Source: JAXGXJ01 sp040772905
GTDB taxonomy: Bacteria > Actinomycetota > Thermoleophilia > RBG-16-64-13
Assembly (NCBI GenBank): GCA_040772905.1
Contig: JAXGXJ010000005.1
Span: 1-64,000, forward strand
Length of the DNA stretch: 64,000 nucleotides
Direction: 5' to 3'
Position 1 is the first letter of the stretch, and each line of letters starts with the position of its first letter. Below, piece by piece: positions 1 to 8,357 of the stretch. The position numbers and the translations under genes are program-made. Below the pieces are notes generated by a model. The model ran no database searches, was not told the DNA's origin, and worked only from the letters and a program-made list of their open reading frames with translations.

Positions 1-782
1 GCCAACGAGTCGCACACCGGCGGGTCTTGAGACTCATGGAACGGCACGAACAAGACCCTGAGGTCGGAGAGCGCCACCAGATCTTCCAGCGCTTGACCCA
101 GGTTCTCCAGGTACGCGGTGCGCCCCAGCCAGGGGCGGGGACAGACGGCCACGTAACGGCTGCCGGGCTCGAGTCCGGCTTGGTGCAGCAACTGCAGGGC
201 GTCCTCATGTCGAGCGGGTACAAGCGCGTACGCGGGATCGGGCACGATAGCCTGGACCGGCGCCCGCATGCCCACGTCGTAGGCGAGGCGGGCGGAATCC
301 GGGTCGCGCCAGGTGACCAACTGCGACACCGACCCCGCCGCGGCCACAGCCCTGCGCGCCGCCTGAGTGTGGAGCGGGCCGAGTCCCTGTGCGTACCACA
401 TGACGGGCACGTTGGCAGAACGGGCCATGAGGATCACCGACAGGAAGTAGGGGATGGGGCGGAGCTTTCCCGAGCGGAACAAGAAGGACTGTCCGTGCAG
501 GGCGAAGTCGGCCTCGTGCAGAAAGCTGCCCCCGCCGCTGATGAGCAGGTCGGAGCGCTTCATGACCGCGCGCAGGCCCCGTGGAGAGCGGAGGCTCGTA
601 GACACGACTTCCAGAGGGACGCGGCCGCCGCCGTGACGGCGGCCGGTATCGGCAGGATCGAACGACAGCACGGTGAAGCCGGCGGACGGGTCGCGATGCG
701 CGATCTCCTGCATAATCCCGGCCAGGATGGCCTCGTCGCCGACGTTGCCCTCACCGTAGTAGCCGCTGATGAGGTATCTCAC
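1..782 (-). CDS. csaB: Polysaccharide pyruvyl transferase CsaB (3' end cut by window edge)
   Basis: CsaB-family enzymes transfer a ketal pyruvyl group from PEP to a cell-wall-linked polysaccharide, which in many bacteria creates the ligand for S-layer proteins. The protein begins V-R-Y-L-I-S-G-Y-Y-G-E-G-N-V-G-D-E-A, the typical family N-terminus, and later shows LLISGGGSFLHE and VMWYAQGLGPL, both family-like. The GTG start at 782 overlaps the stop of the upstream glycosyltransferase as GTGA, indicating translational coupling. About 260 residues are visible and the frame is open to base 1. Context in a wall-polymer operon with a TagA-type enzyme supports the call. The acceptor polymer is not known. 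Confidence 0.9.
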   Translation of the reverse strand, partial: MRYLISGYYGEGNVGDEAILAGIMQEIAHRDPSAGFTVLSFDPADTGRRHGGGRVPLEVVSTSLRSPRGLRAVMKRSDLLISGGGSFLHEADFALHGQSFLFRSGKLRPIPYFLSVILMARSANVPVMWYAQGLGPLHTQAARRAVAAAGSVSQLVTWRDPDSARLAYDVGMRAPVQAIVPDPAYALVPARHEDALQLLHQAGLEPGSRYVAVCPRPWLGRTAYLENLGQALEDLVALSDLRVLFVPFHESQDPPVCDSL

Positions 783-2974
783 GCCAGGTCGTCCCCGTGC
801 TCGGAGTGGTGCTCGCCGGTGTCGGCGGGGGCCGCGGCCGCACGGCCGCGGCGCGGCGGCCCATAATCGTCGGGGGCCCAGCGTACCACCTGGGCTGCGT
901 AGCGCGGCAGCGCCTTCTGGCGACGGATGCGACGGGGATCGGAGGCCAGACGATACAGCCACTCGATACGCGCCCGCTGCGTCCAAGCGGGAGCACGCGT
1001 GACCACCCCGGCCCAGACATCGAAGCTGCCGCCTATGCCCAAGCCGACGGCCGCACCCCATCGATCGCGGTGGCGGTGGAGAAGGATCTCCTGGCGGGGC
1101 GCCCCCATGGCCACGAGCACGATGTCGGGCCGGGCGGCGCGCACCATGTCGACCACATCCGCTTCTCCGGCTGCACTGAAGTAGCCGTGATGGGTGCCGG
1201 CGACCCGCAGAGAGGGGAGCCGCTCCACCTGACGCCGCGCAGCCTCTTCGGCTACTCCCGGAGCCGCCCCCAGGAAGAACACCGACAGGCCTTGCCCGGC
1301 CGCCAGCTCCAAAACCCGCTGGGCCAGGTCGATCCCGGCGACGCGCTCCAGGGGGACGGGGCCGGACTCGGCGCCGGTGCCGGACTCGGCGTCGGCGCCC
1401 GAGCCCGTGAGGTGGTCGGAAGTCCTAAGGCGGGCTCCCTGGCGACCGGCGGCCCAGACGGCTCCCACTCCATCGGGATAACAGAGGTCGGCTTCCAGTA
1501 GCGCCTCGGCAGCCAGAGGGTCGCGCTGTGCACGTACGACGAGTTCGGGGTTGAACGACACGGCGAGCCGAGTGCGTCCGCCGCCGGGACTCTGACCAGC
1601 CGTGACTGCGACCCAGCGGGCAGCCTGCTCCAGAGTGACCGCGTCCATGGTGAAACCCAACACAGACAGTGAGGGCCATGGTCGGGACGGCGGGGTGGCC
1701 GGTCGCGCCCCGGCCAATGGGTCGTCGAGTGGCGCAGCGTCGCCCTGGGCGGCGGCGCGCCGGTACACCTCAGCGTAGGCCTGCGCCGCCCGCAGATGAG
1801 AATGGTTCCGCACCACGTAGTCGCGGGCGGCCGCGGCCATGCGGGCACCTTCGTCGGGGGCGGCGGCCAGCCGCAGGATGGCCGCCGCCAGAGCCTGCGC
1901 GTCGGCAGGCACCAGCAGACCTGTCTCGCCGTCCACCACCATCTCGGCCAAGCCGCCGACGTCCCCCGCGATGAGGGGCCGGCCCGAAGCCATGGCCTCC
2001 AGAGCCGACAGCGAGGTCGCTTCCTCCACGTTCTCTGAGTGCACCGAGGGCACCAGCACGATGTCGGCCAGGCGATAGAGCTCCAAGACGGCTTCCCGTC
2101 CCTGCCCACCCAACAAGCGCACGTGCTTGTCCAAACCGTTCTCGCGGACGATCCGCTCCATCTCCTGGCGCTCGCCCCCCTCGCCGGCGTGAAGCAGCAG
2201 GAAGCGTTCGCGGTCACTCGCCGACATGGACGCCAGAGCAAGGCTGGGATACACGACCCCGTTCTTCTTCACCAGCCTCCGGGGACAGAACAGCACCACC
2301 GCATCCTGGGGGATGTCCCAGCGTTGCCGCAATACGCGGCGCAGCTCTTGTTCTTCGTGCGCGTCGGCAGCCGGGGCGAAGGTGGTGGTGTCGATGAAGT
2401 TCATCAGGGTGTAGATGGAGTCACCCCGCTCCGGCACCAGCCGCAGCGCGTGCCGGTACAGGCGTCCATCCACGGTCACCACGGCATCGGCCAGACGGAG
2501 CGCGCGCATCTCGGCCCGCATGAGGTAGGCCAGCCCCTGACGAGAGGCCGTGCTGTACCCCTCCGACACCGACTCGTAGAGAGGATATCCGTGCAACGTC
2601 AGCACCAGCGGGATGCCACACTCATCCGCGACTGCCCGCAGATAGGGGACGGAGTAGACCTCCTGCGCGTTCAGGACCTCCCACGGCTCCCCGGCTTCAC
2701 GGGCCCTTTCACACTCACTGGCCGTGCGCGCAGCCAGAAGGCGCCCGCGGGCCTCCGCCGAGTACAGCATCCCCCAGCCTTTGCGTGCGCGGTTGAGGAC
2801 GCCGGCCGGCCAGATGAGTCCCGCCTTCCGCACCGGTGCGGGGATGGCGGCGCCGAGGTAGAACTCCTGCACCCCGTGGCCGATCTCGCGCAGCCCTTGG
2901 GCCAACATGCTTATGTGTGTGCTGGTCCCCCCGATCTGCCCGGGATCGCGCATAGTGGGTAGTAGGATCCTCAC
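779..2974 (-). CDS. Bifunctional glycosyltransferase: GT4 domain fused to WecG/TagA/CpsF (GT26) domain
   Basis: This 731-residue protein joins two enzymes usually encoded separately. Residues about 1-390 form a GT4 glycosyltransferase (FCPRRLVKKNGV, and ALEAMASGRPLIAGDVGGLA as the nucleotide-sugar-binding E-x7-E region). Residues about 430-700 form a TagA/WecG-type GT26 domain (FNPELVVRAQRDP, PDGVGAVWAA, FFLGAAPGVAEEAA, VAMGAPRQEILLH), the family that adds ManNAc or a related sugar to a lipid-linked precursor. A short Ser/Gly/Ala/Glu-rich insertion (near residues 525-550) interrupts the GT26 part before GIDL. The GTG start at 2974 overlaps the previous stop by 4 bp. The role is inferred as early assembly of a wall polymer subsequently pyruvylated by CsaB. 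Confidence 0.88.
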   Translation of the reverse strand: MRILLPTMRDPGQIGGTSTHISMLAQGLREIGHGVQEFYLGAAIPAPVRKAGLIWPAGVLNRARKGWGMLYSAEARGRLLAARTASECERAREAGEPWEVLNAQEVYSVPYLRAVADECGIPLVLTLHGYPLYESVSEGYSTASRQGLAYLMRAEMRALRLADAVVTVDGRLYRHALRLVPERGDSIYTLMNFIDTTTFAPAADAHEEQELRRVLRQRWDIPQDAVVLFCPRRLVKKNGVVYPSLALASMSASDRERFLLLHAGEGGERQEMERIVRENGLDKHVRLLGGQGREAVLELYRLADIVLVPSVHSENVEEATSLSALEAMASGRPLIAGDVGGLAEMVVDGETGLLVPADAQALAAAILRLAAAPDEGARMAAAARDYVVRNHSHLRAAQAYAEVYRRAAAQGDAAPLDDPLAGARPATPPSRPWPSLSVLGFTMDAVTLEQAARWVAVTAGQSPGGGRTRLAVSFNPELVVRAQRDPLAAEALLEADLCYPDGVGAVWAAGRQGARLRTSDHLTGSGADAESGTGAESGPVPLERVAGIDLAQRVLELAAGQGLSVFFLGAAPGVAEEAARRQVERLPSLRVAGTHHGYFSAAGEADVVDMVRAARPDIVLVAMGAPRQEILLHRHRDRWGAAVGLGIGGSFDVWAGVVTRAPAWTQRARIEWLYRLASDPRRIRRQKALPRYAAQVVRWAPDDYGPPRRGRAAAAPADTGEHHSEHGDDLA

Positions 2975-4461
2975 GACCGCACCCCCGTCCCACCATCCGG
3001 CCGCTCACTGCGTCGGGCGTCATGCCCCACTCGGGCCAGCGCCTCCTCCACCAGGCGCGAGATGTCTTCCACACGATGGTCCCAGGTGTTTTGCGAGGCA
3101 AGCTTCACCCTGAACATGCGCCTCTCCAAGGTGTCTTCCGCCAGCGCGCGACGCACCTCTTGTGGATACTCAGCCGCGGAGGCGGGCAGCCCGATCACGC
3201 CGGCGAAGCCGGCCAACTCCGGCAGCCCCCCGGCCACCACGGGCAACCCGGCAGCCAGATACTCGAAGAGCTTCAGCGGGAATATGTTGCGCGTGAGTTC
3301 GTTGGCTTTGTAGGGGATGAGCGCCGCCGCCATGCCTTTCAAGTAGCCAGGCAACTCGGGGCGCGGCTTCTCGCCCAGCAGATGGATGTTGGGATGCCTG
3401 CGCAGACGGGTCTCGTCCACCTGACCCTGCTTCACCGGTCCGATGAGCACCACCTGCCAGCTGGGATCGGCCAGCGCCAGCGCTTCCAGGGCGTCGACAT
3501 CCAGACGCGAATCGTGCAGGCCCACCACTCCCAGACGAGGGGCGGGGATGGCGGCAAGATCGGCGGGGAGAGGCAGGTCGTCGTCGAGGGCCCGGTTGAA
3601 GATCTCCACGTCGGCGGCATTGAGGACGGTGTAGGTGTGCGGGTTGAGAGCCGATCGGGTCGCGCGCAGGTTCTCGGAGGTGGTGATGACCAGGTCGGCC
3701 CGGCGCGTGAGCTCGTCGTCGTAGGCGCGGACCACGGCGGGGTCGACGAACCCGGGGAACGCCGAGTGCTCGTCCACGCAGTGGTACAAGACCAAGGACG
3801 GCACCCGGCTCGCGGTGCCCACACGCGGCGTCGTGCCGCCACCGGAGGTCTCCGTTCCCCGGCGCTTCGCCCCGCTTGCGCGCGCGGCCCCCTCCAGTCT
3901 CGCTCCGATGGTCTGTCCCCACCGCAGGCCGGCACGGTCGACAGGGGCCATGCCTCGCCGGAGCAGGACGTCATCCCAGCCGGCAGCAGCCGCGCCGGCA
4001 AGGTGATCGTCGCTTGTGGCTCCATCGGCAGCGATGTCGGCACCGGGGGATCGGACCCCCGCCCGGACCCCCATCCGATCGAGGAGGGCCACCGTGGTGG
4101 GAAGATAGGTCCACAGGATGTACGCGGCATCGAACGAGAGCCTGTTCATCGCCCAGCGCAAGTAGCGAGCGAGTACAGCCTCGTTCGCGTCGTTCACGAC
4201 GGGGCGCATGTTGCCGAACGGCAGCACCGGGGGCGGAGTGAGCGTCCACAATCCCGCCTCCACCCGCTTGAGCTGAGGTGCCAAAGCGCCCCAGCGCCGC
4301 CAGCGGGCCGGGACCTTGAGCGGAGCCAGCATGGTGACGGGTTCCTCCACGTAGAGCACGCGATTGGTCTGCGCCAAACGGTGCATGATCTGTTGTTTGC
4401 TGGTCCACATCGCACCCCAGTCAAGAGACGAGATGCAGACGATGTCTTTGCCTCGGAGCAT
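2971..4461 (-). CDS. Glycosyltransferase, TuaH-like GT4
   Basis: A 496-residue cytoplasmic glycosyltransferase. The N-terminus (IVCISSLDWGAMWTSKQQ) and the segment LVLYHCVDEHSAFPGF resemble TuaH-type enzymes of teichuronic acid synthesis; the C-terminal Rossmann domain carries LKLFEYLAAGLPVVAGGLPE, the donor-binding motif. An Ala/Gly/Thr-rich insertion of about 75 residues (roughly 135-215) separates the two halves and looks like low-complexity linker rather than conserved domain. The ATG has a GAGAGG site upstream. It ends by GTGA overlap with the GT4-TagA gene and starts 26 nt after the preceding glycosyltransferase stop, so it belongs to the same operon. Sugar donor and acceptor are unknown. 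Confidence 0.82.
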   Translation of the reverse strand: MLRGKDIVCISSLDWGAMWTSKQQIMHRLAQTNRVLYVEEPVTMLAPLKVPARWRRWGALAPQLKRVEAGLWTLTPPPVLPFGNMRPVVNDANEAVLARYLRWAMNRLSFDAAYILWTYLPTTVALLDRMGVRAGVRSPGADIAADGATSDDHLAGAAAAGWDDVLLRRGMAPVDRAGLRWGQTIGARLEGAARASGAKRRGTETSGGGTTPRVGTASRVPSLVLYHCVDEHSAFPGFVDPAVVRAYDDELTRRADLVITTSENLRATRSALNPHTYTVLNAADVEIFNRALDDDLPLPADLAAIPAPRLGVVGLHDSRLDVDALEALALADPSWQVVLIGPVKQGQVDETRLRRHPNIHLLGEKPRPELPGYLKGMAAALIPYKANELTRNIFPLKLFEYLAAGLPVVAGGLPELAGFAGVIGLPASAAEYPQEVRRALAEDTLERRMFRVKLASQNTWDHRVEDISRLVEEALARVGHDARRSERPDGGTGVRS

Positions 4462-4487
4462 GGGTCCTCTCCCTGAGAGCTCTGACG

Positions 4488-5687
4488 CTAGAGTAGCCCG
4501 TCGCGCGCAGCCAGGCAGCGCTCGTAGGCCCGCCGGGTGCGGGCCGCCGCGTGTTCGGCCAGGAAGAGGCGACGCACCCGGGCGGCACCCGCCTCGCCCA
4601 TCCGGGCGCGCAGGTGGGGGTCAGCGAGCAGGGCGGCGGTGCGCTCGGCCAGCGCAGCGGCGAGCGCACCCCGCTCCCGGTCGCGCGACACCACGAACCC
4701 CGTCACCCCGTCCTCCACAGCCTCGGCCACCCCGCCGGCGGCCGTGCTGACCACGGGCAGCCCGGCCGCCATGGCCTCCAACACCGACATGGAGACGCCG
4801 CCTTCATACACCGACGTCACCACGAACACGTCCATGCCGGCCAGCACGGGAGCCACCTGCTCGATGCGCCCGGTGAAGCGCACCGCTCCCTCGGGGCCGT
4901 CCAGGCCCAGTTCGTGCGCGCGTGCCTCGAGCGCGGCCCGCTCCGGTCCGTCTCCGACCACGACACACTCCGCCTCGGGCACGGACCGGCGCACGAGCGC
5001 CGTCGTCTCCAGCAACAGGGCGATGTCTTTCACGGCAGCCAGCCGCGCCACCGTGCCCAGACGCGCTCGGCGCGCCGCGCCGGGCGCCGCCGCTCCATCC
5101 CCGCCGCTCAGCGCACTCACGTCGCCGGCGGACGACAGCCCGGTCGCCCCCGTTTCCTCGTGCCACTCGATGCCCGACCAGATGCGCACCGTCCGATCCT
5201 CCGGATACCCCCTCTGCAGCAGGAGCGAGCGCAGGCTGTCGGAGACAGCGATCACGTTATCCACGCGGCCCAGCGTGGCCCGGTCGAGAGCCTGATAGGC
5301 ACGCGCCAACAGCGGCGAGGAGTAATCGAGAAGGAGGTCGGAATGGACGGTGGTGAACAGGCACGGCCGACGCGTGCGCCAGGGGAAGACCGCCCGCACA
5401 GGAAGATTTGCACGCATACCGTGGGTGTGCACCACATCCCAACCCTCCTCCGCCACGGCGGCGCGCAGCGCAGGCAGTACGGCGACATCCCAGGGGTTGC
5501 TCATGGGCAGGACGCGCACGGACAGCCCTCGCTCCTGCGCCTCGTTCGCCAGCCCGCCCTCACCCAAGCAGAGCAGGGTCACGTCGCACTCAGCCAGGGC
5601 AAGGCTGGAGAGCAGCGGCAGCAGGTGGGTCATGGCTCCGCCGGTGTCGCCCCCTCCGATGACGTGCAGCACCCTCAACCGTCTCAT
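4488..5687 (-). CDS. Glycosyltransferase family 4
   Basis: A 399-residue GT4 enzyme, typical length for the family. The N-terminal Rossmann half begins LRVLHVIGGGDTGGAMTHLL (acceptor side, glycine-rich loop); the donor side has LGTVARLAAVKDI and SVLEAMAAGLPVVSTAAGG with the E-x7-E type motif. I chose ATG 5687 because it overlaps the upstream stop as ATGA and puts the glycine-rich loop at the expected position; the frame stays open further upstream but that extension lies inside the upstream gene and is Gly/Arg-rich. It is the second gene of the wall-polysaccharide operon. Substrate is not predictable from sequence. Confidence 0.85.
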   Translation of the reverse strand: MRRLRVLHVIGGGDTGGAMTHLLPLLSSLALAECDVTLLCLGEGGLANEAQERGLSVRVLPMSNPWDVAVLPALRAAVAEEGWDVVHTHGMRANLPVRAVFPWRTRRPCLFTTVHSDLLLDYSSPLLARAYQALDRATLGRVDNVIAVSDSLRSLLLQRGYPEDRTVRIWSGIEWHEETGATGLSSAGDVSALSGGDGAAAPGAARRARLGTVARLAAVKDIALLLETTALVRRSVPEAECVVVGDGPERAALEARAHELGLDGPEGAVRFTGRIEQVAPVLAGMDVFVVTSVYEGGVSMSVLEAMAAGLPVVSTAAGGVAEAVEDGVTGFVVSRDRERGALAAALAERTAALLADPHLRARMGEAGAARVRRLFLAEHAAARTRRAYERCLAARDGLL

Positions 5688-7642
5688 GTCGTCTCCTCGC
5701 GATGCAGCACGGCCGAGGTCACCAACCCGGCCAGGAACCAGAAGCCCACCCCCACCACCAGGGTCTCCCACACGCTCGCCGTGAGATTGGCGCCTGCCAC
5801 AGCCATGAAGGCGCCGAACGTACCGGCGGCCAGCGCGCGCATGTAGGGATCAGCCGCTAGACCGTGGGCCTTCACAAGTCCTTTCGCGCCCCGCAGGAGC
5901 ACCCACAGAAAGAGGACGAGCAGGATGAGACCGCCTTCAGCGCCCAGTTGCAGATAGAAGTTGTCCACCCACAATCGCCCGTAGCCGAAACGCACCGCTG
6001 CCGTCCCTCCGAAGGTGCCCAAGCCCAGCCCGAAGAGCGGATGGGCCGCTATGTTCTCAAGCGCCATGCCCCACACCAACAACCGGCCGGCCGTCATACT
6101 CTTCGCGATGTACGTGGAGCTGAAAGCGAAGACCAACCGATTGGAGAACTGAGCCGGAGCCGCGAACCACACCACCACCCCCGCGGCCACCAAGGGCACC
6201 AGATAACGCCGGTAGGAGAGGATCAACAGCGCCACCAGTCCTATGGCCAGACCCACCCAGGCGCCCCTGCTGAAGGTGACGGCAACCCCGCCCAACTGCA
6301 CCAGGCACGCAGCCGCCATGGCCCCGCGTTGTATTGCGGGAAGACCCCGGGCCAGAGCCAAGCTCAGCGAGATGAGCGCCCCCATCAAGAGGAAGGCGCC
6401 CAGGCCGTTGGGATTCTCGATGATGGAGTACGCCCGGGTGGCGATGTCCACCTCGCGCACGTCCACCCAACTGGCCGGCATGGGAGCGCCGGTGACGTAC
6501 TGATAGAGCCCATGCAGCGCCAGAGTGACACTGGCCAGCATGAAGATGGCCACGGTCCACTGCACCCAGCGCCGGCCTTTGGGGAAAAGGAAGCCGATGA
6601 AGTAGAAGAGCAGCGGCTGGAATATGATGCGGGCGGCGAAGACCCCCACATCGCCGGGCACCTCCCGGACCACCACCGAGCCGATGGCAGCCACGAAGGC
6701 CAGGATGGCCGGCAAGAGGACGGGGATGGTCCAGAGTCGCGCACGGCGCAGATAAAGCACCGACCACACCAGCAGCGCCGCCGAAACCAACAGGAGCGCA
6801 TCATCCCAGGCGGGCCCAAGCCCGCCCAGCGTCGCCCGAGCTCCCCAGTCCAGCCAGGGGAAGGCCGCCAAGCCAAGCAGGAGCACCTCGGGACGCCAGA
6901 ACACCAGCACAACAAGAGCCAGGACCGCTATGAGCACCACGATAAGCACGGTCCCGCTACCGGGGACGAGCCCCGCCGCCACCCCGCCCGCCACCGCTAG
7001 TAGTATGCCCAGCCACACGGCGGCCGGCCTACGGGTGGTGCCAGACTCGCACCGGACGCCGCGGTCTTTGGCCGGGACGCCTTCGACCACGGCCAGACCG
7101 ACCGTCCGTGCCGCCCTCACTGCCGCGCTGACCGGGAGCGCCCACGGCAGACGATGACCGGCCACCAGGATGAGCGCCCCCACCACCAACAGCAAGGCAG
7201 GCGCGACCCAGCACAGATGAGGAGCCGTGAGAGCCATCCCCAGCTCGTTGACGGTGACGACGCCCTGTGTGGCGAGGAACACCAACCTCCCCAGCCCCAA
7301 GCCCAGACATCCGGATCCCACCAAGAGCATCCAGCGCCCCTCGCCCAGCGCGGTCGCTGGCGGTGACCCGGGAACGGCAGGCAGACGGTCACGCAACCAC
7401 AGATACGGCCGCGCGAGCGCCAGCACGCTCCAGGGATGGTCACTGCGCCCCAGAGGACGCGAGCCCGCGTGGCTCAGGCCGAACAGCACACTGTCGCCAC
7501 CCACTCGGCCGAGTATGCCGGCAAGCGCGATGAAGAAGCGGCCCACCAGCGATGTCCGCCCCGCCGCGGCCAGCCAAGAAAGCGCGCCCGCAACGACGCG
7601 GACGGTCAACGACGATCGGACGGCCGCTTGGACTGTGCTCAT
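5684..7642 (-). CDS. O-antigen ligase/polymerase (Wzy_C-type) membrane protein
   Basis: A 652-residue polytopic membrane protein with at least ten hydrophobic segments. The central block (ENPNGLGAFLLMGALISL, then AVTFSRGAWVGLAIGLVALL) matches the Wzy_C/WaaL superfamily, with the conserved N-x-N-G, the S-R-G-A/W motif and a large extracytoplasmic loop (residues about 490-560). These enzymes polymerise or ligate undecaprenyl-linked glycans outside the membrane. The N-terminal 150 residues add membrane segments beyond the typical 400-450-residue form. It appears to be the first gene of the glycan operon, 62 nt downstream of the DUF4330 gene. Polymerase versus ligase cannot be separated by sequence alone. 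Confidence 0.82.
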   Translation of the reverse strand: MSTVQAAVRSSLTVRVVAGALSWLAAAGRTSLVGRFFIALAGILGRVGGDSVLFGLSHAGSRPLGRSDHPWSVLALARPYLWLRDRLPAVPGSPPATALGEGRWMLLVGSGCLGLGLGRLVFLATQGVVTVNELGMALTAPHLCWVAPALLLVVGALILVAGHRLPWALPVSAAVRAARTVGLAVVEGVPAKDRGVRCESGTTRRPAAVWLGILLAVAGGVAAGLVPGSGTVLIVVLIAVLALVVLVFWRPEVLLLGLAAFPWLDWGARATLGGLGPAWDDALLLVSAALLVWSVLYLRRARLWTIPVLLPAILAFVAAIGSVVVREVPGDVGVFAARIIFQPLLFYFIGFLFPKGRRWVQWTVAIFMLASVTLALHGLYQYVTGAPMPASWVDVREVDIATRAYSIIENPNGLGAFLLMGALISLSLALARGLPAIQRGAMAAACLVQLGGVAVTFSRGAWVGLAIGLVALLILSYRRYLVPLVAAGVVVWFAAPAQFSNRLVFAFSSTYIAKSMTAGRLLVWGMALENIAAHPLFGLGLGTFGGTAAVRFGYGRLWVDNFYLQLGAEGGLILLVLFLWVLLRGAKGLVKAHGLAADPYMRALAAGTFGAFMAVAGANLTASVWETLVVGVGFWFLAGLVTSAVLHREETT

Positions 7643-7704
7643 ATTCTGGACTCGATCATGTGCCCGCCTCCCGAAGTCCGGCGGCCGCGCTCCGACGGCT
7701 CGAC

Positions 7705-8190
7705 TCAGAAGTCCACGCGGAAGATGGTGCTCTTGACCTCGTAGCGATGCCCGATGAGGGTGACGGGCTTGCCCACCCGCAGTTGGACGCTGCCGATGCG
7801 GGCCGTGCGACCCGTGACCGTGGCTTGCCCGGACACGGTGATGAGGATGTCCTTGAAGATGGGTGACTCGAACTCTTTGAGCTCGCCCTGGGGAGTCATG
7901 TACTCCTCCACGGTGGGACTCACCTCGATGTTGACGACCTCACCCAGAACGGTGCCGGCCTCATCCGTCACTCGTCCCCCTGCCTCCACCGTAGCGGTGA
8001 TGGCGTCCACAGTCGCCTCGCGCACCTGCTCGACCTTGTACTGCACGCTCACCGGCACCTTCTGCGAACTGCTGCCCGTCAGACGGGTGATCGCGAAGAC
8101 AATGACCGCCACGATGACCAAGAAGACGAGGATGTCGACGACGTTGACTTTGCCGAATATGCGTCCGCGTTCGTCGATGATGCGGCTCAT
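7705..8190 (-). CDS. DUF4330 family membrane-anchored protein
   Basis: A 161-residue protein with the DUF4330 pattern: a charged start (MSRIIDERGRIFGKVNVVDI), one transmembrane helix (about 16-38) and an extracytoplasmic beta-rich domain (residues 45-161). An in-frame ATG lies 9 nt further upstream, but the GAAGGA Shine-Dalgarno abuts that codon and is correctly spaced only for ATG 8190, so I use the latter. Family members commonly sit beside polysaccharide-export or glycosyltransferase genes, as here. No catalytic residues are evident. The function is unknown; a structural or assembly role at the envelope is inference from context. Confidence 0.78.
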   Translation of the reverse strand: MSRIIDERGRIFGKVNVVDILVFLVIVAVIVFAITRLTGSSSQKVPVSVQYKVEQVREATVDAITATVEAGGRVTDEAGTVLGEVVNIEVSPTVEEYMTPQGELKEFESPIFKDILITVSGQATVTGRTARIGSVQLRVGKPVTLIGHRYEVKSTIFRVDF

Positions 8191-8357
8191 CGCCACCATC
8201 CTTCGTCTCGTTTCGATGCCTGAGGACTGGCCGAATTCTAGCGGAATAGACAGGTGCTGCCTACCAGGGGCGGACCCCCGCGTGTCGGGGCGGCTCTTGC
8301 CGCGTCCCCGTGCCTGGGCTAGAGTCCGGGAGAAGCTATGACAGCCTCGAGGGAGCG

